Below, piece after piece: positions 24,595-33,793 of a stretch of 33,844 nucleotides of DNA (position 1 is the stretch's first letter; each line of letters starts with the position of its first letter). The notes under the pieces were generated by a model. The model was not told the origin of the DNA and did no database searches. It saw only the letters and a program-made list of their open reading frames with translations. Made by a program: the position numbers and the translations under genes. The stretch is from Planctomycetales bacterium (GTDB lineage Bacteria; Planctomycetota; Planctomycetia; Planctomycetales; Planctomycetaceae), in contig JACRIH010000041.1 of NCBI GenBank assembly GCA_016235885.1, forward strand, positions 1 through 33,844. Direction: 5' to 3'.

Positions 24595-27500
24595 TCACCC
24601 CTTCGTGATCGCCTCATCGAGATTCATCAACACCGTCGCCATCGCGTACCATACGGCGAAGTCAGAAGGCTTGATCCCCTCCGGCAGCGCGAACGAACCG
24701 ACGATGTCTCGCACCGCCTGCGGATCGCTCACCAACCGTGTGGTTTCGTCGCGGACGAGACCACTCAGCAACCGAATCTCATTCGTCGTCGGTTCGCGGG
24801 CCACAGTCAGCCGGAAGCCGTGCCGAATGCGGTCGGCCGCATCGCCGGTGGGACGCTCGTCCAGGATTCTCCGCGTCAGGGCTTTCGTTGCTTCGACGTA
24901 GACCGGGTCGTTGAGCAACGTCAGCGCTTGCTGCGGCGTGTTCGATCGCGATCGCCGCACGACGCAGGCCGTCCGCGTCGGGGCGTCGAAATTGACGAAG
25001 CTTGGATACGGCGCCGATCGACGCCAGATCACATACAGCCCACGGCGGTGCGCGTCCTCCCCCTGACTCAGCCGGTACGTGTTGTCCACAAGACCGGTCA
25101 CGTTCCACACTCCGTCAGGTTGGAACGGTCGAACGGGCGGCCCGCCCAGTTTGCGACTGAGCAACCCGGCCACCGACAGCGCCTGATCGCGAATCACTTC
25201 GGCCGACAGCCGCAATCGCGGGCCACGAGCGTACAGTTCGTTCCGATCGTCTCGACGCAGCAACTCCGGTGTGACGCGCGACGACTGGCGATACGTGGCC
25301 GACGTGACGATCAGCCGGTGAATGTGCTTCATGCTCCACGCGCGCGTGGCCCCCTCTCCCTCCGGGAGAGGGCTGGGGTGAGGGGGCGTGGAGCGGTCGC
25401 TGGGCTTCCGATTCGTATTCGCTTCTGCCGGTGATTTGGCTGACTGTTCGGGGACGGCGCGACGCTCCCTCACCCCCGGCCCCTCTCCCGTAGGGAGAGG
25501 GGAGGATGTCGTCGGTGCGACAAATTCACACGCCAGCCAATCCAGCAACTCCGGATGCGTCGGCCGGTCTCCTTGCGATCCGAAATCTTCCAGCGTTGCG
25601 ACCAGACCGCGACCAAACATTTCGGCCCACCAGCGATTGACCGCGACGCGCGCCACCAACGGATTGTCCGGCGAAGCGAGCCAGTGGGCGAATGTGAGTC
25701 TGTTCGGCGGCCCCACCGGCAGCGGATGCAAAACCGCCGGCACGCCTGCCTGAACCGGTTCGCCCCGGTCGAGGAAATTGCCGCGACGGAACATCGCCGT
25801 CTCTCGCGATTCGGAAAGCTCGCGCATCACAAGACTCTGCGGGTTGGCCAGCGACTTTTGTTCGCGGTTGAGTTCATCCTGCCGCTGCCGGAGCGAGCGG
25901 AGTTCGTCGTCCTGCGACTGCAAGAACTCGGCAATCTTCGTCGTCTGTTTGGCAGTGCGCTTCGCATCGTCCGTGGCAAGAATCGCCGCCACGTCGGCAG
26001 GTACCGTAGGATGGACGCCTCGTCCGTCCGGCTCGTTTCGGACGGACGAGACGTCCATCCTACGCGCCGACAACCTCAGCCGACCAATTGAACGAGCCGC
26101 TCCATAATTCTGTTCGAGCACAAACGTCAGCGTCGTCCCCCCGGCAAACCCAACCGGTTCCGCTGTGTCGAATGTCGAGTGGTGTGACTGATGGAACTTC
26201 GGATTGATCGCCCACGCTGTTTTCGGATCGTTGTCGATCGCCCCCGACACATCGTACTTCGGCTGCGAGAAATCGGCGTGGGCATTGGTGAGTCGGATTG
26301 TCGCCGGCACGCTCCGCCTGTCGGCTGAATCGGACGGCTCCGCCGTCACCCGAAACGTGTTCAGCACAAAGTTCGGCCGCTCGGCGTCCCCTCGACCCGG
26401 ACCATCACCCGGCAATGACGGATCGGTCAGGGTTTCCAACTTGAAACCAGTGACGTTCGTCAACTTCGTGCGAACCGTGACCGTGTATGTGTCCTTGTCC
26501 GGTGGATCGCCACCGATCAACACCGAACCATCGTCGAGAATCTTGAACGTCGCCTGATCCCCCAGCGAATCGAGGTCGGCAATGTCGAGGACATGCCACT
26601 GCTCGGCGCTCGAGAGTTGCTTCGTCAACTGCTTCTCAATCGCGGCCTGATCGCGGCGAAATTCGGTCTGCCTCGCAGTGATCCGCTCGGCCAGCGAAGC
26701 CAGTTCGTCTCTCAATTCGCCGCGACGATGCTCCAGCGCCGGATCGGGCAGTTCGATGGTTGGGCTGACAAAGTCAATCGCGGCCGTCGCCTGAGCCGTC
26801 TTGAATTTCGTTTCGACTTCCGTGTTGTTGAAGAACGCGAAGAGCTGGTAGTACTCGCGCTGTGTGATCGGGTCGTACTTGTGATTGTGACACTGAGCAC
26901 ACTCCAGCGTCGTGCCGAGCCACACCAAACCCGTGGTGCTTACGCGGTCGAACACCTGGTTGACCCGGTTCTCCTCCTGATCCGTCCCTGCCTCAACGTT
27001 GACCGTCGTGCAACGATGGAACCCGGTGGCAATGAGTCGGTCGAGAGTGGCGGACGCTCCCTCACCCCCGGCCCCTCTCCCGGAGGGAGAGGGGAGATCA
27101 GGCGCTGGTATCAAATCCCCCGCGATCTGTTCGATCGAGAACTGGTCGAATGGCATGTCGGCATTGAACGCCCGCACCACCCAATCGCGATACGCCCACA
27201 CGTCTCGAAACCCATCGCGCTGGAAGCCGTTGGAATCCGCGTAGCGGGCGAGGTCGAGCCACTGCGAAGCCCACTTCTCGCCGTAGTGCGGAGATGCGAG
27301 CAGCCGATCCACCACTCGTTCGTAGGCGTCCGGACGCCGGTCCGCCTCGAATTCGGCGACCTCATCCGGCGACGGCGGCAGCCCGATCAAGTCGAGCGAC
27401 ACGCGGCGAATCAGTCGCGATTTGTCGGCCACCGGGGATGGCTGCAAGTTTTCTTTCACCAGCCGATCGAGAACGAACGCGTCGATGGGATTTCTGATTT

Positions 27501-27999
27501 CATATTTCAGATTTCGGATTTGTGGCACTGCCGGCCGCACGGGTTTCACGTACGCCCAATGCCGCTGGCCCGCCTCCGCATCGTCCGGCCAGACCGCTCC
27601 CGAGTCGATCCAGCGCCGCAGCAGATCAATCTCCCGTTTCGCCAGCGGTTCGCCGCCGAGCGGCATCCGCTGTTCGTCGTCATCCAACGTGAGCCGTCGA
27701 ACGAGCTCGCTGTCCGCTGATTTCCCCGGACGAATCGCCACCCGTCCCGAATCCGCCGGCTCAATCGCTTCCCGCCGGTTCGTCAACCGCAGTCCTCCCT
27801 GTCGCTTCTTCTCGCCGTGGCAGCGCTGGCAATGCTGCACGAGAATCGGGCGGACGCCGCGGGTGAAATCGATTTGATCGGCGGACTTCGAGAGTGGCGA
27901 ATCGTCTGCCGCGTCGAGTCGGATCGAAATCAGTAACGCCGCGACAACGAGCGTGCCTCGCCGCAGCGAATCGCGTGAACGTGTGTTGTGGTTCGGCAT
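24595..27999 (-). CDS. DUF1549/DUF1553 (PSCyt1-PSCyt2-PSD1) protein with several in-frame inserts
   Basis: 1134 residues from the ATG at 27997-27999, chosen because a signal peptide ([20 protein letters not shown]) follows directly; the longer frame to 28062 reads into the repeat copy B. Cytochrome motif CQRCH at 57-61 followed by [10 protein letters not shown] (PSCyt1), DUF1549 about 135-340 with a CAQCHNHK haem motif, a concanavalin/galactose-binding-like middle, and DUF1553 (PSD1) in the last 350 residues ([23 protein letters not shown]). At least four in-frame inserts: an Ile/Arg/Asn-rich tract near 158-170, [11 protein letters not shown] near 302-314, a hairpin-derived segment near 645-665 and a double hairpin near 830-884. 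Exported haem protein of unknown reaction; the DUF1501 start lies in the downstream repeat. Confidence 0.9.
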   Translation of the reverse strand: MPNHNTRSRDSLRRGTLVVAALLISIRLDAADDSPLSKSADQIDFTRGVRPILVQHCQRCHGEKKRQGGLRLTNRREAIEPADSGRVAIRPGKSADSELVRRLTLDDDEQRMPLGGEPLAKREIDLLRRWIDSGAVWPDDAEAGQRHWAYVKPVRPAVPQIRNLKYEIRNPIDAFVLDRLVKENLQPSPVADKSRLIRRVSLDLIGLPPSPDEVAEFEADRRPDAYERVVDRLLASPHYGEKWASQWLDLARYADSNGFQRDGFRDVWAYRDWVVRAFNADMPFDQFSIEQIAGDLIPAPDLPSPSGRGAGGEGASATLDRLIATGFHRCTTVNVEAGTDQEENRVNQVFDRVSTTGLVWLGTTLECAQCHNHKYDPITQREYYQLFAFFNNTEVETKFKTAQATAAIDFVSPTIELPDPALEHRRGELRDELASLAERITARQTEFRRDQAAIEKQLTKQLSSAEQWHVLDIADLDSLGDQATFKILDDGSVLIGGDPPDKDTYTVTVRTKLTNVTGFKLETLTDPSLPGDGPGRGDAERPNFVLNTFRVTAEPSDSADRRSVPATIRLTNAHADFSQPKYDVSGAIDNDPKTAWAINPKFHQSHHSTFDTAEPVGFAGGTTLTFVLEQNYGAARSIGRLRLSARRMDVSSVRNEPDGRGVHPTVPADVAAILATDDAKRTAKQTTKIAEFLQSQDDELRSLRQRQDELNREQKSLANPQSLVMRELSESRETAMFRRGNFLDRGEPVQAGVPAVLHPLPVGPPNRLTFAHWLASPDNPLVARVAVNRWWAEMFGRGLVATLEDFGSQGDRPTHPELLDWLACEFVAPTTSSPLPTGEGPGVRERRAVPEQSAKSPAEANTNRKPSDRSTPPHPSPLPEGEGATRAWSMKHIHRLIVTSATYRQSSRVTPELLRRDDRNELYARGPRLRLSAEVIRDQALSVAGLLSRKLGGPPVRPFQPDGVWNVTGLVDNTYRLSQGEDAHRRGLYVIWRRSAPYPSFVNFDAPTRTACVVRRSRSNTPQQALTLLNDPVYVEATKALTRRILDERPTGDAADRIRHGFRLTVAREPTTNEIRLLSGLVRDETTRLVSDPQAVRDIVGSFALPEGIKPSDFAVWYAMATVLMNLDEAITKG
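25352..25502. repeat. Head-to-head pair of pyrimidine-rich hairpins inside DUF1553 coding
   Basis: A reverse-oriented hairpin (25352-25372: CCCTCTCCC-TCC-GGGAGAGGG, with its CTGGGGTGAGGG tail) and a forward one (25480-25502: CCCCTCTCCC-GTA-GGGAGAGGGG, with CCCTCACCCCCGG before it) are about 80 bases apart. With the spacer they add roughly 55 in-frame residues. Confidence 0.85.
26006..26063. repeat. GTAGGAT-foot inverted hairpin pair inside DUF1553 coding
   Basis: 24-base arms 26006-26029 and 26040-26063 are reverse complements with one mismatch. Each arm is GTAGGAT plus a GGACG/CGTCC hairpin plus GTCC. It encodes [17 protein letters not shown] in frame. Confidence 0.82.
27059..27095. repeat. 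Pyrimidine-rich hairpin inside DUF1549 coding
   Basis: CCCTCACCCCCGG followed by a 10-bp hairpin (CCCCTCTCCC-GGA-GGGAGAGGGG, 27072-27094). It encodes [11 protein letters not shown] between GDLIPAPD and TLDRLIATG, a junction that is normally short in DUF1549 proteins. Confidence 0.85.
27489..27522. repeat. AT-rich GATTTC-type tract inside DUF1549 coding
   Basis: Repeats of a GATTTC/ATTTCAG unit encode [10 protein letters not shown] in frame near residue 160. Its composition is far more AT-rich than the flanks. A similar tract lies upstream of gltX (30719-30756). Confidence 0.7.
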
Positions 28000-28005
28000 G
28001 GAATT

Positions 28006-28204
28006 GCCCCGCAGGGGCCAAGTCATAAAGCCGTGGGCGTCAGCCCACGGATCAGAGGTCATGTTTGCTCAAGCCCCAGAGGGGCGACGGCGGCCAAAAC
28101 CGAGCATCGTGCATCCGGCGTCGCCCCTTCGGGGCGTCACCAATTTGTGGTTTCGCATTCCGTGGGCTGACGCCCACGGCTGTACTCCGTCGTCCCTTCG
28201 GGAC
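28006..28204. repeat. Six-hairpin composite element, copy B
   Basis: Hairpins GCCCC/GGGGC (28006-28018), CCGTGGGC/GCCCACGG (28031-28050), GCCCC/GGGGC (28073-28085), GCCCC/GGGGC (28123-28135), CCGTGGGC/GCCCACGG (28160-28179), GTCCC/GGGAC (28192-28204). Gaps are 12, 22, 37, 24 and 12 bases. It fills most of the 313-base gene-free stretch 28000-28312 upstream of the large DUF1549/DUF1553 gene. Confidence 0.9.
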
Positions 28205-28312
28205 TGCTCAACGACGTCGAACGAAGCATAGCGGTGACTCGTGCCCGACTCCAGCGGTTTAGCCTGCCATGCAATCGGCATGTGCAGTGAACTAGGCTGG
28301 GCCGAATTCATG

Positions 28313-29095
28313 TTAGCGATTCTCGCGTGGCCACGGATTCGGAACACGGAACTCACCAGCCACTCGGCCGTCGCTCTCATAGACACGCAGTCGGATCACT
28401 CGACAGGGCTTCTGCGGCCGGGGAATGGAGAACTGCGCGTCATCGCGTTCGCAACCATTGGAACCACGTGTGGAAATGCCACCCGCACAATCGCAATTCA
28501 CTTCGGCGCCCGAATCCTCAACCGCGACGCAGCGCCACATCGCCAACGGGGACTCGATTTCCAAGAAGGCTGGCATGATGGCAGGTGGACTCACGCTGCT
28601 GCCGTCCATGGTGACAAGTTGTACCGGAGGCGATGCAGTCTCCAAGCCGAAACCGTCCGACACAATACTCGGCTTCGTTCGCAATTCGATCGACGAACCC
28701 GTCGGTACCGGAGACGGTAGAATCGGTGTTGGGGCCGACATCGAGGTGGGAGCGGTGGGGCTCCGGGTAAACCAAACCAACAAGACATTTTCCGAAGACG
28801 AGACTGTTGAGCGGGATGACTTCCACCAGGTCATTGGGATTTTGAACGGAAGATAGGACAGCGCCGAAGCAAGCCACTGCGGCGGGCCGTGTCGGCAGTC
28901 GTGATGAATTCCGAAGCTCACTTGTTCGTACCGCAGCACCGTGCCGTCCGGCAGTCGGCAGGACTGGGGAAGGTACGGAACGGCGAACTCGTTCCCAAGT
29001 CCTGCCAGCGTCGCCACCGCAACCAGTGTGATCACTGCTCGTCTGCCGATTCGTCGCCGTCGTGAGCTTGGCCGCAGATCCCTGGCTTCGTTCAT
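28313..29095 (-). CDS. Membrane-anchored protein of unknown function
   Basis: 260 residues from the ATG at 29093-29095, chosen for the AGGAGG about seven bases upstream; the frame extends to a TTG at 29158, which overlaps gltX. A basic stretch (RRRRIGRR, about 12-19) and a hydrophobic helix (AVITLVAVATLAGLG, about 20-34) form a signal anchor; the rest is extracytoplasmic. The LPDGTVLRYEQVSFG segment right after the helix resembles a motif of many planctomycete hypothetical proteins. Later it has a Ser/Thr/Pro-rich region (about 90-130) and a Cys cluster (about 205-240). The C-terminal IRLRVYESDGRVAGEF looks like a beta-sandwich strand pair. No recognised family; 55 bases downstream of gltX, same strand. 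Confidence 0.65.
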   Translation of the reverse strand: MNEARDLRPSSRRRRIGRRAVITLVAVATLAGLGNEFAVPYLPQSCRLPDGTVLRYEQVSFGIHHDCRHGPPQWLASALSYLPFKIPMTWWKSSRSTVSSSENVLLVWFTRSPTAPTSMSAPTPILPSPVPTGSSIELRTKPSIVSDGFGLETASPPVQLVTMDGSSVSPPAIMPAFLEIESPLAMWRCVAVEDSGAEVNCDCAGGISTRGSNGCERDDAQFSIPRPQKPCRVIRLRVYESDGRVAGEFRVPNPWPRENR

Positions 29096-29150
29096 CGAAT
29101 GCCTCCTGCCAATCGGCTCGATTTCGTCGTCGTCTCGCATATCGCGTGCG

Positions 29151-30719
29151 TCAGGCAACTCTTTTCACCGCCGCGTCAATTCTCGTCAAGACCGTCTCGC
29201 GGCCCAGCAGCACGAGGCAATCGTACAGACCGGGGCCGACGGCTTGGCCGGTGATGCTGAGGCGGACGGCATGCACCAGCGTGCCGGATTGTTCGCCCCG
29301 TGCGGTGCAGAATGTGTGCAGATCGGCTTCGAGGCTGGCGGCGGAATAGTCGGGGAGTTCGGCCAGATGCTGACGGAACGCGGACAGCAAAGCGGGGACG
29401 CCTTCCTTGCGGACTCGTTTGTCGAAATTTTTCTCGTCGATCTCGAACGTGTCGGTGAAGAAGAAGGCGGCATCGAGGATGTCGGCGAAGATTTTCAGGC
29501 GGTCGCCCATCGCCACGACGACCTTGGTGACGAAGTCGCGTACTGGTGGCGTGATCGGTTCGGCCACGAGCTTTGCCGCGACGAGGAACGACAGGCAATG
29601 GTGCACTTTCGGTCCCAACGAAAATTCCTTCATCCAGTGCCCCTGGAAATTGTAGAGCTTGTCGGGATCGAGGCCCGCGGGTGCTTTCACCACGCGGTCG
29701 AGCGAAAAGTTTTCGACCAGTGTTTGAAGCGACAGGATTTCGGTCTTCTCGTCGAGCGACCAGCCGATGCGACCGAGCGCGTTGAGCACGGCCGCGGGGA
29801 GGTAGCCGATCTTCTCGTAGTATTCGACCATCACGGGATCGAAGGCCGCCGATCCGGGCTGACCCGGCTGCGTGAGACCGATCTTGGGAAACACTTCGTC
29901 GCCGCGCTGAAACATCCGCTGGAACTGCGGGTTTTTGCGGTACTGGTCGATCTTCCGCTTGCTTAGCTTTTCCTTGGAACCCGGCGCGGCGACGTACGGC
30001 ACGTGGGCGAATTCCGGCAACGGGTTGCCGAGCGCCTGGTGCAGCAGGATTTGGATCGGCGTGTTCGACAGATGTTCCTCGGCGCGGATCACGTGGGTGA
30101 TCTGCATCTGCGAGTCATCGACGACGGTGGCGAAGTTGTAGAGGGGCGAACCGTCGGCTCGGCAGATGACCGGGTCGGGAAGCAGCGCCGCATCCCATTC
30201 GACTTGGTCGCGAATCAGGTCATGGAGCACAATCTTCTGATCACGCGGGATTTGAAACCGCAGCACCCACGGTCGGCCTTCGGCGAGAAACTGTTGCCGC
30301 TGCGCATCGGTCAGGTCGAGCGAGCGGCGGATGTTGATGTACGGCCGCTTCTCCCGATCCGCTTGCTTGCGGTCAGCGTCGATCTCTTCCTTCGTCGAAA
30401 AATCCTGATATGCCTTCCCCTCGGCGAGCAATCGGTCGGCGGCGGCCCGGTACAGGTCGCCGCGCTGCGATTGGAAATATGGAGCGTACGGTCCACCGAC
30501 TTCCGGCCCCTCATCCCAGTTCAGCCCCAGCCATTTGAACGCCCGCAGGATTGGCCCGAGTGCCGTCTCCTGGTTGCGAGCCTGATCGGTGTCGTCAATC
30601 CGGAGGATGAACTGGCCTCCGTGGTGTCGAGCCCACAACCAATTGAAGAGCGCGGTGCGCATGCCGCCGATGTGCATGTAACCGGTGGGACTGGGAGCGA
30701 AGCGGGTGCGAACGAGCAT
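29151..30719 (-). CDS. gltX: Glutamyl-tRNA synthetase
   Basis: 522 residues from the ATG at 30717-30719, which starts with [17 protein letters not shown]; the upstream open frame to 30848 is not supported. The HIGH-type motif is MHIGG (about 15-19) and the KMSKS-type motif is KLSKR (about 250-254). FILRIDDTD and [13 protein letters not shown] are further class I GluRS motifs. The region after KLSKR has an extra stretch of roughly 30 residues (about 255-290) that is absent in E. coli GltX (471 residues). GltX charges tRNA-Glu with glutamate in the cytoplasm. Upstream, a TTGCAG/TATCAT pair can serve as promoter. Confidence 0.96.
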   Translation of the reverse strand: MLVRTRFAPSPTGYMHIGGMRTALFNWLWARHHGGQFILRIDDTDQARNQETALGPILRAFKWLGLNWDEGPEVGGPYAPYFQSQRGDLYRAAADRLLAEGKAYQDFSTKEEIDADRKQADREKRPYINIRRSLDLTDAQRQQFLAEGRPWVLRFQIPRDQKIVLHDLIRDQVEWDAALLPDPVICRADGSPLYNFATVVDDSQMQITHVIRAEEHLSNTPIQILLHQALGNPLPEFAHVPYVAAPGSKEKLSKRKIDQYRKNPQFQRMFQRGDEVFPKIGLTQPGQPGSAAFDPVMVEYYEKIGYLPAAVLNALGRIGWSLDEKTEILSLQTLVENFSLDRVVKAPAGLDPDKLYNFQGHWMKEFSLGPKVHHCLSFLVAAKLVAEPITPPVRDFVTKVVVAMGDRLKIFADILDAAFFFTDTFEIDEKNFDKRVRKEGVPALLSAFRQHLAELPDYSAASLEADLHTFCTARGEQSGTLVHAVRLSITGQAVGPGLYDCLVLLGRETVLTRIDAAVKRVA

Positions 30720-30756
30720 GAGATTTCCGATTTGCGATGGCCGATTTCCGATTTTG
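30719..30756. repeat. AT-rich GATTTCC tract at the gltX 5' end
   Basis: Two imperfect copies of a GATTTCCGATTT-like unit directly upstream of the gltX start. It is the same tract type as the one encoding [10 protein letters not shown] at 27489-27522, here in noncoding DNA. Confidence 0.6.
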
Positions 30757-30763
30757 TCGGCGG

Positions 30764-30793
30764 ATGATAGTCGGCGTTCCGGCGCGTCTGCAA
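30764..30793 (-). promoter_or_regulatory. Candidate gltX promoter
   Basis: On the minus strand TTGCAG (30793-30788) and TATCAT (30769-30764) are 18 bases apart, about 45 bases upstream of the gltX start. Confidence 0.45.
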
Positions 30794-30911
30794 CGGGGTG
30801 GAAGCCGACTTGTCGCGCTTCCTGGATTGTGACATCATCGGCGGCCAAATTGGCCGACGCTGGCGTCGCGCTGCGCCGAGTGGATCGCTGCCGAAAGAAA
30901 GGAAGAGTGCG

Positions 30912-31889
30912 ATGAGTCGTCCGTCGTCGAAGCTGGTCCTCGCCATGCTGCTCGTCTGCGGAACGGCCTTCGCCACGGACGAGGATCCAATCAAGAAGAA
31001 GCTCGACGCGGCGAAGTTGGCGTACGAATTGGAGATGAAGAGTTTCGAGACGTCTGTCGAGGAATGGCTCGACAAGCGGGAAGAGCTGGCACGGAAGGAC
31101 GGGAACAAAAAGCAGGTCGACCTGGTCAAGGCGGAGCGAACGGTGTTTCAGGAGGAGGGGGTTCTGCCGAAGGATCTGCCGATCTCAGTACGACGCAAGG
31201 CGACGTTGGCGCGGTCGACAATCGAGGCCGCCTTCGCCGTGGCCGTCAAGGAATACACGAAAGCCAAGCTGGACGACGAAGCTTCGGACGTGGAACGGGA
31301 GCTGGCGGATTTCAAGGCCAACCGCACGACGGCGTCGTCCATTGGTTCGGCAAGAACCAATGCCCGAGATTCCGAGGCGTCGACATTGGCCGCCAACAAT
31401 GTCATCAATCCTAAAGAGTGGGTGCTGCCTCGCAAGGGGGAGATCGTCGTCTCCAAGAATGGTCACGTGCAACTTCGCCAAGCCGATTCGGAGTTGGTGA
31501 CGAGAAAGGCTGACTACAAAGAAGTCGAGATCCGGGTCACGTTGTCGGCTTCCAAGGGAACGTTGGCGTACCTTGCTGTTGGGCTGAGTGGGAAGCGCCC
31601 CATCACGTCGGCAATCATCGACGATGGCAAGGCGATCCAGGTTGGCAACCAGTCCAGCAACTTCAAATCTCCCGAATTGGGATTGGGACCGAAGCCGATC
31701 ACCTACGACGAAATGTTTGAGATTCTGCTGCGGACCAGCGGTGGCGTGGGCCGGGTTTATGTCGCAGACAAGCTCACGTCGGGGGTGACGTACGACAAGA
31801 ATGGAAAACCGGAAATGGGTTCGGTTGGCCTGGTGTTGAAGAAGGGAAGCCTCACCATCAAGTCGGTCGAAATCAAAGAGATCAGGTAA
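30912..31889 (+). CDS. Exported protein of unknown function with coiled-coil-like N-terminal half
   Basis: 325 residues from the ATG at 30912 (AAGGAAG eight bases upstream); longer starts at 30798 are rejected because they precede the signal peptide. A signal peptide ([14 protein letters not shown], cleavage near residue 22) is followed by a charged, helical region about 25-150 rich in Lys/Glu and Ala with heptad-like spacing, which could form a coiled coil. The C-terminal half (about 165-325) has beta-strand character ([52 protein letters not shown]) like concanavalin/DUF1080-type sandwiches, but no catalytic motif is recognised. It is divergent from gltX and 79 bases before the WaaP-type kinase gene. 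Confidence 0.75.
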   Translation: MSRPSSKLVLAMLLVCGTAFATDEDPIKKKLDAAKLAYELEMKSFETSVEEWLDKREELARKDGNKKQVDLVKAERTVFQEEGVLPKDLPISVRRKATLARSTIEAAFAVAVKEYTKAKLDDEASDVERELADFKANRTTASSIGSARTNARDSEASTLAANNVINPKEWVLPRKGEIVVSKNGHVQLRQADSELVTRKADYKEVEIRVTLSASKGTLAYLAVGLSGKRPITSAIIDDGKAIQVGNQSSNFKSPELGLGPKPITYDEMFEILLRTSGGVGRVYVADKLTSGVTYDKNGKPEMGSVGLVLKKGSLTIKSVEIKEIR

Positions 31890-31968
31890 TTGAGACGCGA
31901 GCAGGCGTGAATCTGTTTCGCGGTCGGCACGGCCGGTCGCCTGTGCCACGGGTTGAGGAGAGCCACGG

Positions 31969-33768
31969 ATGGCGGTTGTCACGCGCACGAAGATCATCCA
32001 CGGAGGCGGACCCCATTTCTCCGCCGATCCGTTGCGACACGTATTGCTGGGATCGGTCGCGTGGGACATCCGGCTGGAACTGGTCGACGCATTTCTTGAC
32101 GATCACGGACTGCGGCTGGATGAATGGCAGCGCGATCACCGGTTGACCATCATCAAGCATGGCCCGCATCGCACTGTGTATCGTCTCGATCTGACTGACG
32201 GCACGTTTTTCCTCAAGCACTTCCGCGTCGCCGATTGGAAATCGCGGCTGCGAAACATGGTGCGAGCTTGTCCAGCCGAATTGGAACGTCGCGCCGTGGA
32301 GCGTGTCGCGGCGGCCGGGCTCGCGACAATGGATGTCGTGGCGCTGGGCAAGACGATTCATCACGGAGTCGTCACCGACAGTTTTCTGATCAGCCGCGAA
32401 ATCCCCGATGCGGTGCAACTCGACGGTTTCCTGCTCACGACGTTTCGCGAACTCTCGCCGCAGCAGCAGGCTCGGTTGCGCCAGCGGTTGGCGGTCGAAC
32501 TCGGATCGCTCACCGCCCGCATGCATGCGGCAGGCTTGTGGCACGTCGATTTCCATGCCGGCAACGTGCTCATCGAACTCAAAGAAGATGACCTGCCACG
32601 ACTATTCCTGATCGACTTGCACGCGGCGAAATTCCGGGGCTCGTTGTCCCGTCGGCAACGGCTGGCCAACATCGCCGCGCTGCATCAGTTCTTCGCTGGG
32701 CGAATCACGCCCGCTGATCGCCTGCGCTTCTGGCGGGCGTACGACGGTGATGGTGGACAGTGGACGGTGGACGGTGGACGGATAGCCAAGACTGATCCGC
32801 AACCTGAACTTATCGACTCTCGGCTCTCGACTCTCGACTCATACTTCGCCACCACTGCCGAACGCGGTTGGCAACGTGCCGACCGCGCGTGGGCGCGGGG
32901 CAACCGGCATGTCCGCAAGCTCGACACACCGACCGCGCGGTGTCGAGGTTTGGCCACGCTCGACGTGACGTGGTTGAAATCGTTGCGAGAGAACCCCAAA
33001 CAACTGTTCGCCGCCGCGACCCATTTGTGCAAACAGACCCACACGCGTCGAGTCGCCGCCGTCTTGCTGCCGGAGAACGTCAGGGCAGGGGGAGGATACT
33101 GGAAGTGTCTCGAAAGTCATGGAGTGGCGGCGCGGCTGCTGTCTCGCTTCCGCTGGTCGCCTGTGCGCCGGGCTTGGGAAATCGGACACGCGCTGCTGCG
33201 GCGAAACATCCCCACACCGCGACCGTTGATGTTCGTCGAGCGGGATGATGGAAACGATCAACGTCTCTACCTGCTGACCGAATCCGTTCCGGACACGATC
33301 ACGCTGGAGCAGTTTGTTGGCACTCGCGCCGTCACAAATGAAGTCGGCGAACTGGTGCGAAAACTGGCCGACATCATTCAACGCCTCCACGAGGCAGGTT
33401 TCGACCATCGCGACTTGAAATGGAGCAACATCCTCGTACACAACGAAGGCCCGGTGACACTTGCCCCTCACCCCCGACCCCTCTCCCCTTGCAGGGGAGA
33501 GGGGAGCAATGGCGTCTGGTTGCTGGACCTCGATGCCGTCCGGCAGTGGCGGTGGATGCCGAGGTTTCGCCGCGTCCAAAACCTGTCGCGGCTGGCTGTC
33601 AGTTCGCTCCAACATGCGGCCGTGCGGCGAACCGATCGCCTGCGGTTCCTGCGGTGTTACCTCGGCGATCGGTTCACCACCGAGTGGAAATCCTGGTGGC
33701 GACAAATCGCCCGCCGAGCCGAATCAAAAATCGAGCGGAACCGGCGAGTGGGAAGACCCGTGAGTTGA
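31969..33768 (+). CDS. Tandem WaaP/Kdo-kinase-like protein (two lipopolysaccharide kinase domains)
   Basis: 599 residues; GAGGAG eight bases before the ATG. First kinase-like domain about 45-255: Lys83 (FFLKHF), catalytic loop HVDFHAGNVL from H192, metal-binding Asp216 (LIDLHAAKF). Second domain about 340-590: Lys379 (YWKCLE), HRDLKWSNIL from H480, Asp520 (LLDLDAV). Both sets are complete, so both domains may be active. WaaP-type enzymes phosphorylate inner-core lipopolysaccharide sugars; planctomycetes have lipopolysaccharide-like outer membranes, so a role in envelope sugar modification is the family-based guess. Two in-frame low-complexity or hairpin inserts lie between the domains (about 260-293) and inside the second active site (about 499-513). 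No membrane segment. Confidence 0.9.
   Translation: MAVVTRTKIIHGGGPHFSADPLRHVLLGSVAWDIRLELVDAFLDDHGLRLDEWQRDHRLTIIKHGPHRTVYRLDLTDGTFFLKHFRVADWKSRLRNMVRACPAELERRAVERVAAAGLATMDVVALGKTIHHGVVTDSFLISREIPDAVQLDGFLLTTFRELSPQQQARLRQRLAVELGSLTARMHAAGLWHVDFHAGNVLIELKEDDLPRLFLIDLHAAKFRGSLSRRQRLANIAALHQFFAGRITPADRLRFWRAYDGDGGQWTVDGGRIAKTDPQPELIDSRLSTLDSYFATTAERGWQRADRAWARGNRHVRKLDTPTARCRGLATLDVTWLKSLRENPKQLFAAATHLCKQTHTRRVAAVLLPENVRAGGGYWKCLESHGVAARLLSRFRWSPVRRAWEIGHALLRRNIPTPRPLMFVERDDGNDQRLYLLTESVPDTITLEQFVGTRAVTNEVGELVRKLADIIQRLHEAGFDHRDLKWSNILVHNEGPVTLAPHPRPLSPCRGEGSNGVWLLDLDAVRQWRWMPRFRRVQNLSRLAVSSLQHAAVRRTDRLRFLRCYLGDRFTTEWKSWWRQIARRAESKIERNRRVGRPVS
32749..32842. repeat. Low-complexity GTGGAC and CTCGACT tracts in the interdomain linker of the kinase gene
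   Basis: Tandem GTGGACAGTGGACG-type units (32749-32784) and CTCTCGACT-type units (32815-32842) encode GGQWTVDGGR and DSRLSTLDS in frame, between the two kinase domains. Confidence 0.7.
33464..33504. repeat. Pyrimidine-rich hairpin inside the second kinase domain
   Basis: CCCCTCACCCCCGA then an 11-bp hairpin (33478-33504, CCCCTCTCCCC/GGGGAGAGGGG). It encodes PHPRPLSPCRGEG in frame, between the HRDLKWSN and LLDLDAV motifs. Confidence 0.85.
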
Positions 33769-33793
33769 TCTGAACGAAAAAATCGATTGCAAA

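Noticed and set aside
24187-25434. Open frame of 415 codons on the plus strand across the DUF1501/DUF1553 junction
   Set aside because: Antisense to both genes and runs through the hairpin element; no motif.
30798-30911. Upstream start at 30798 for the exported unknown protein
   Set aside because: It would put 38 residues before a good signal peptide, and the ATG at 30912 has a ribosome binding site.
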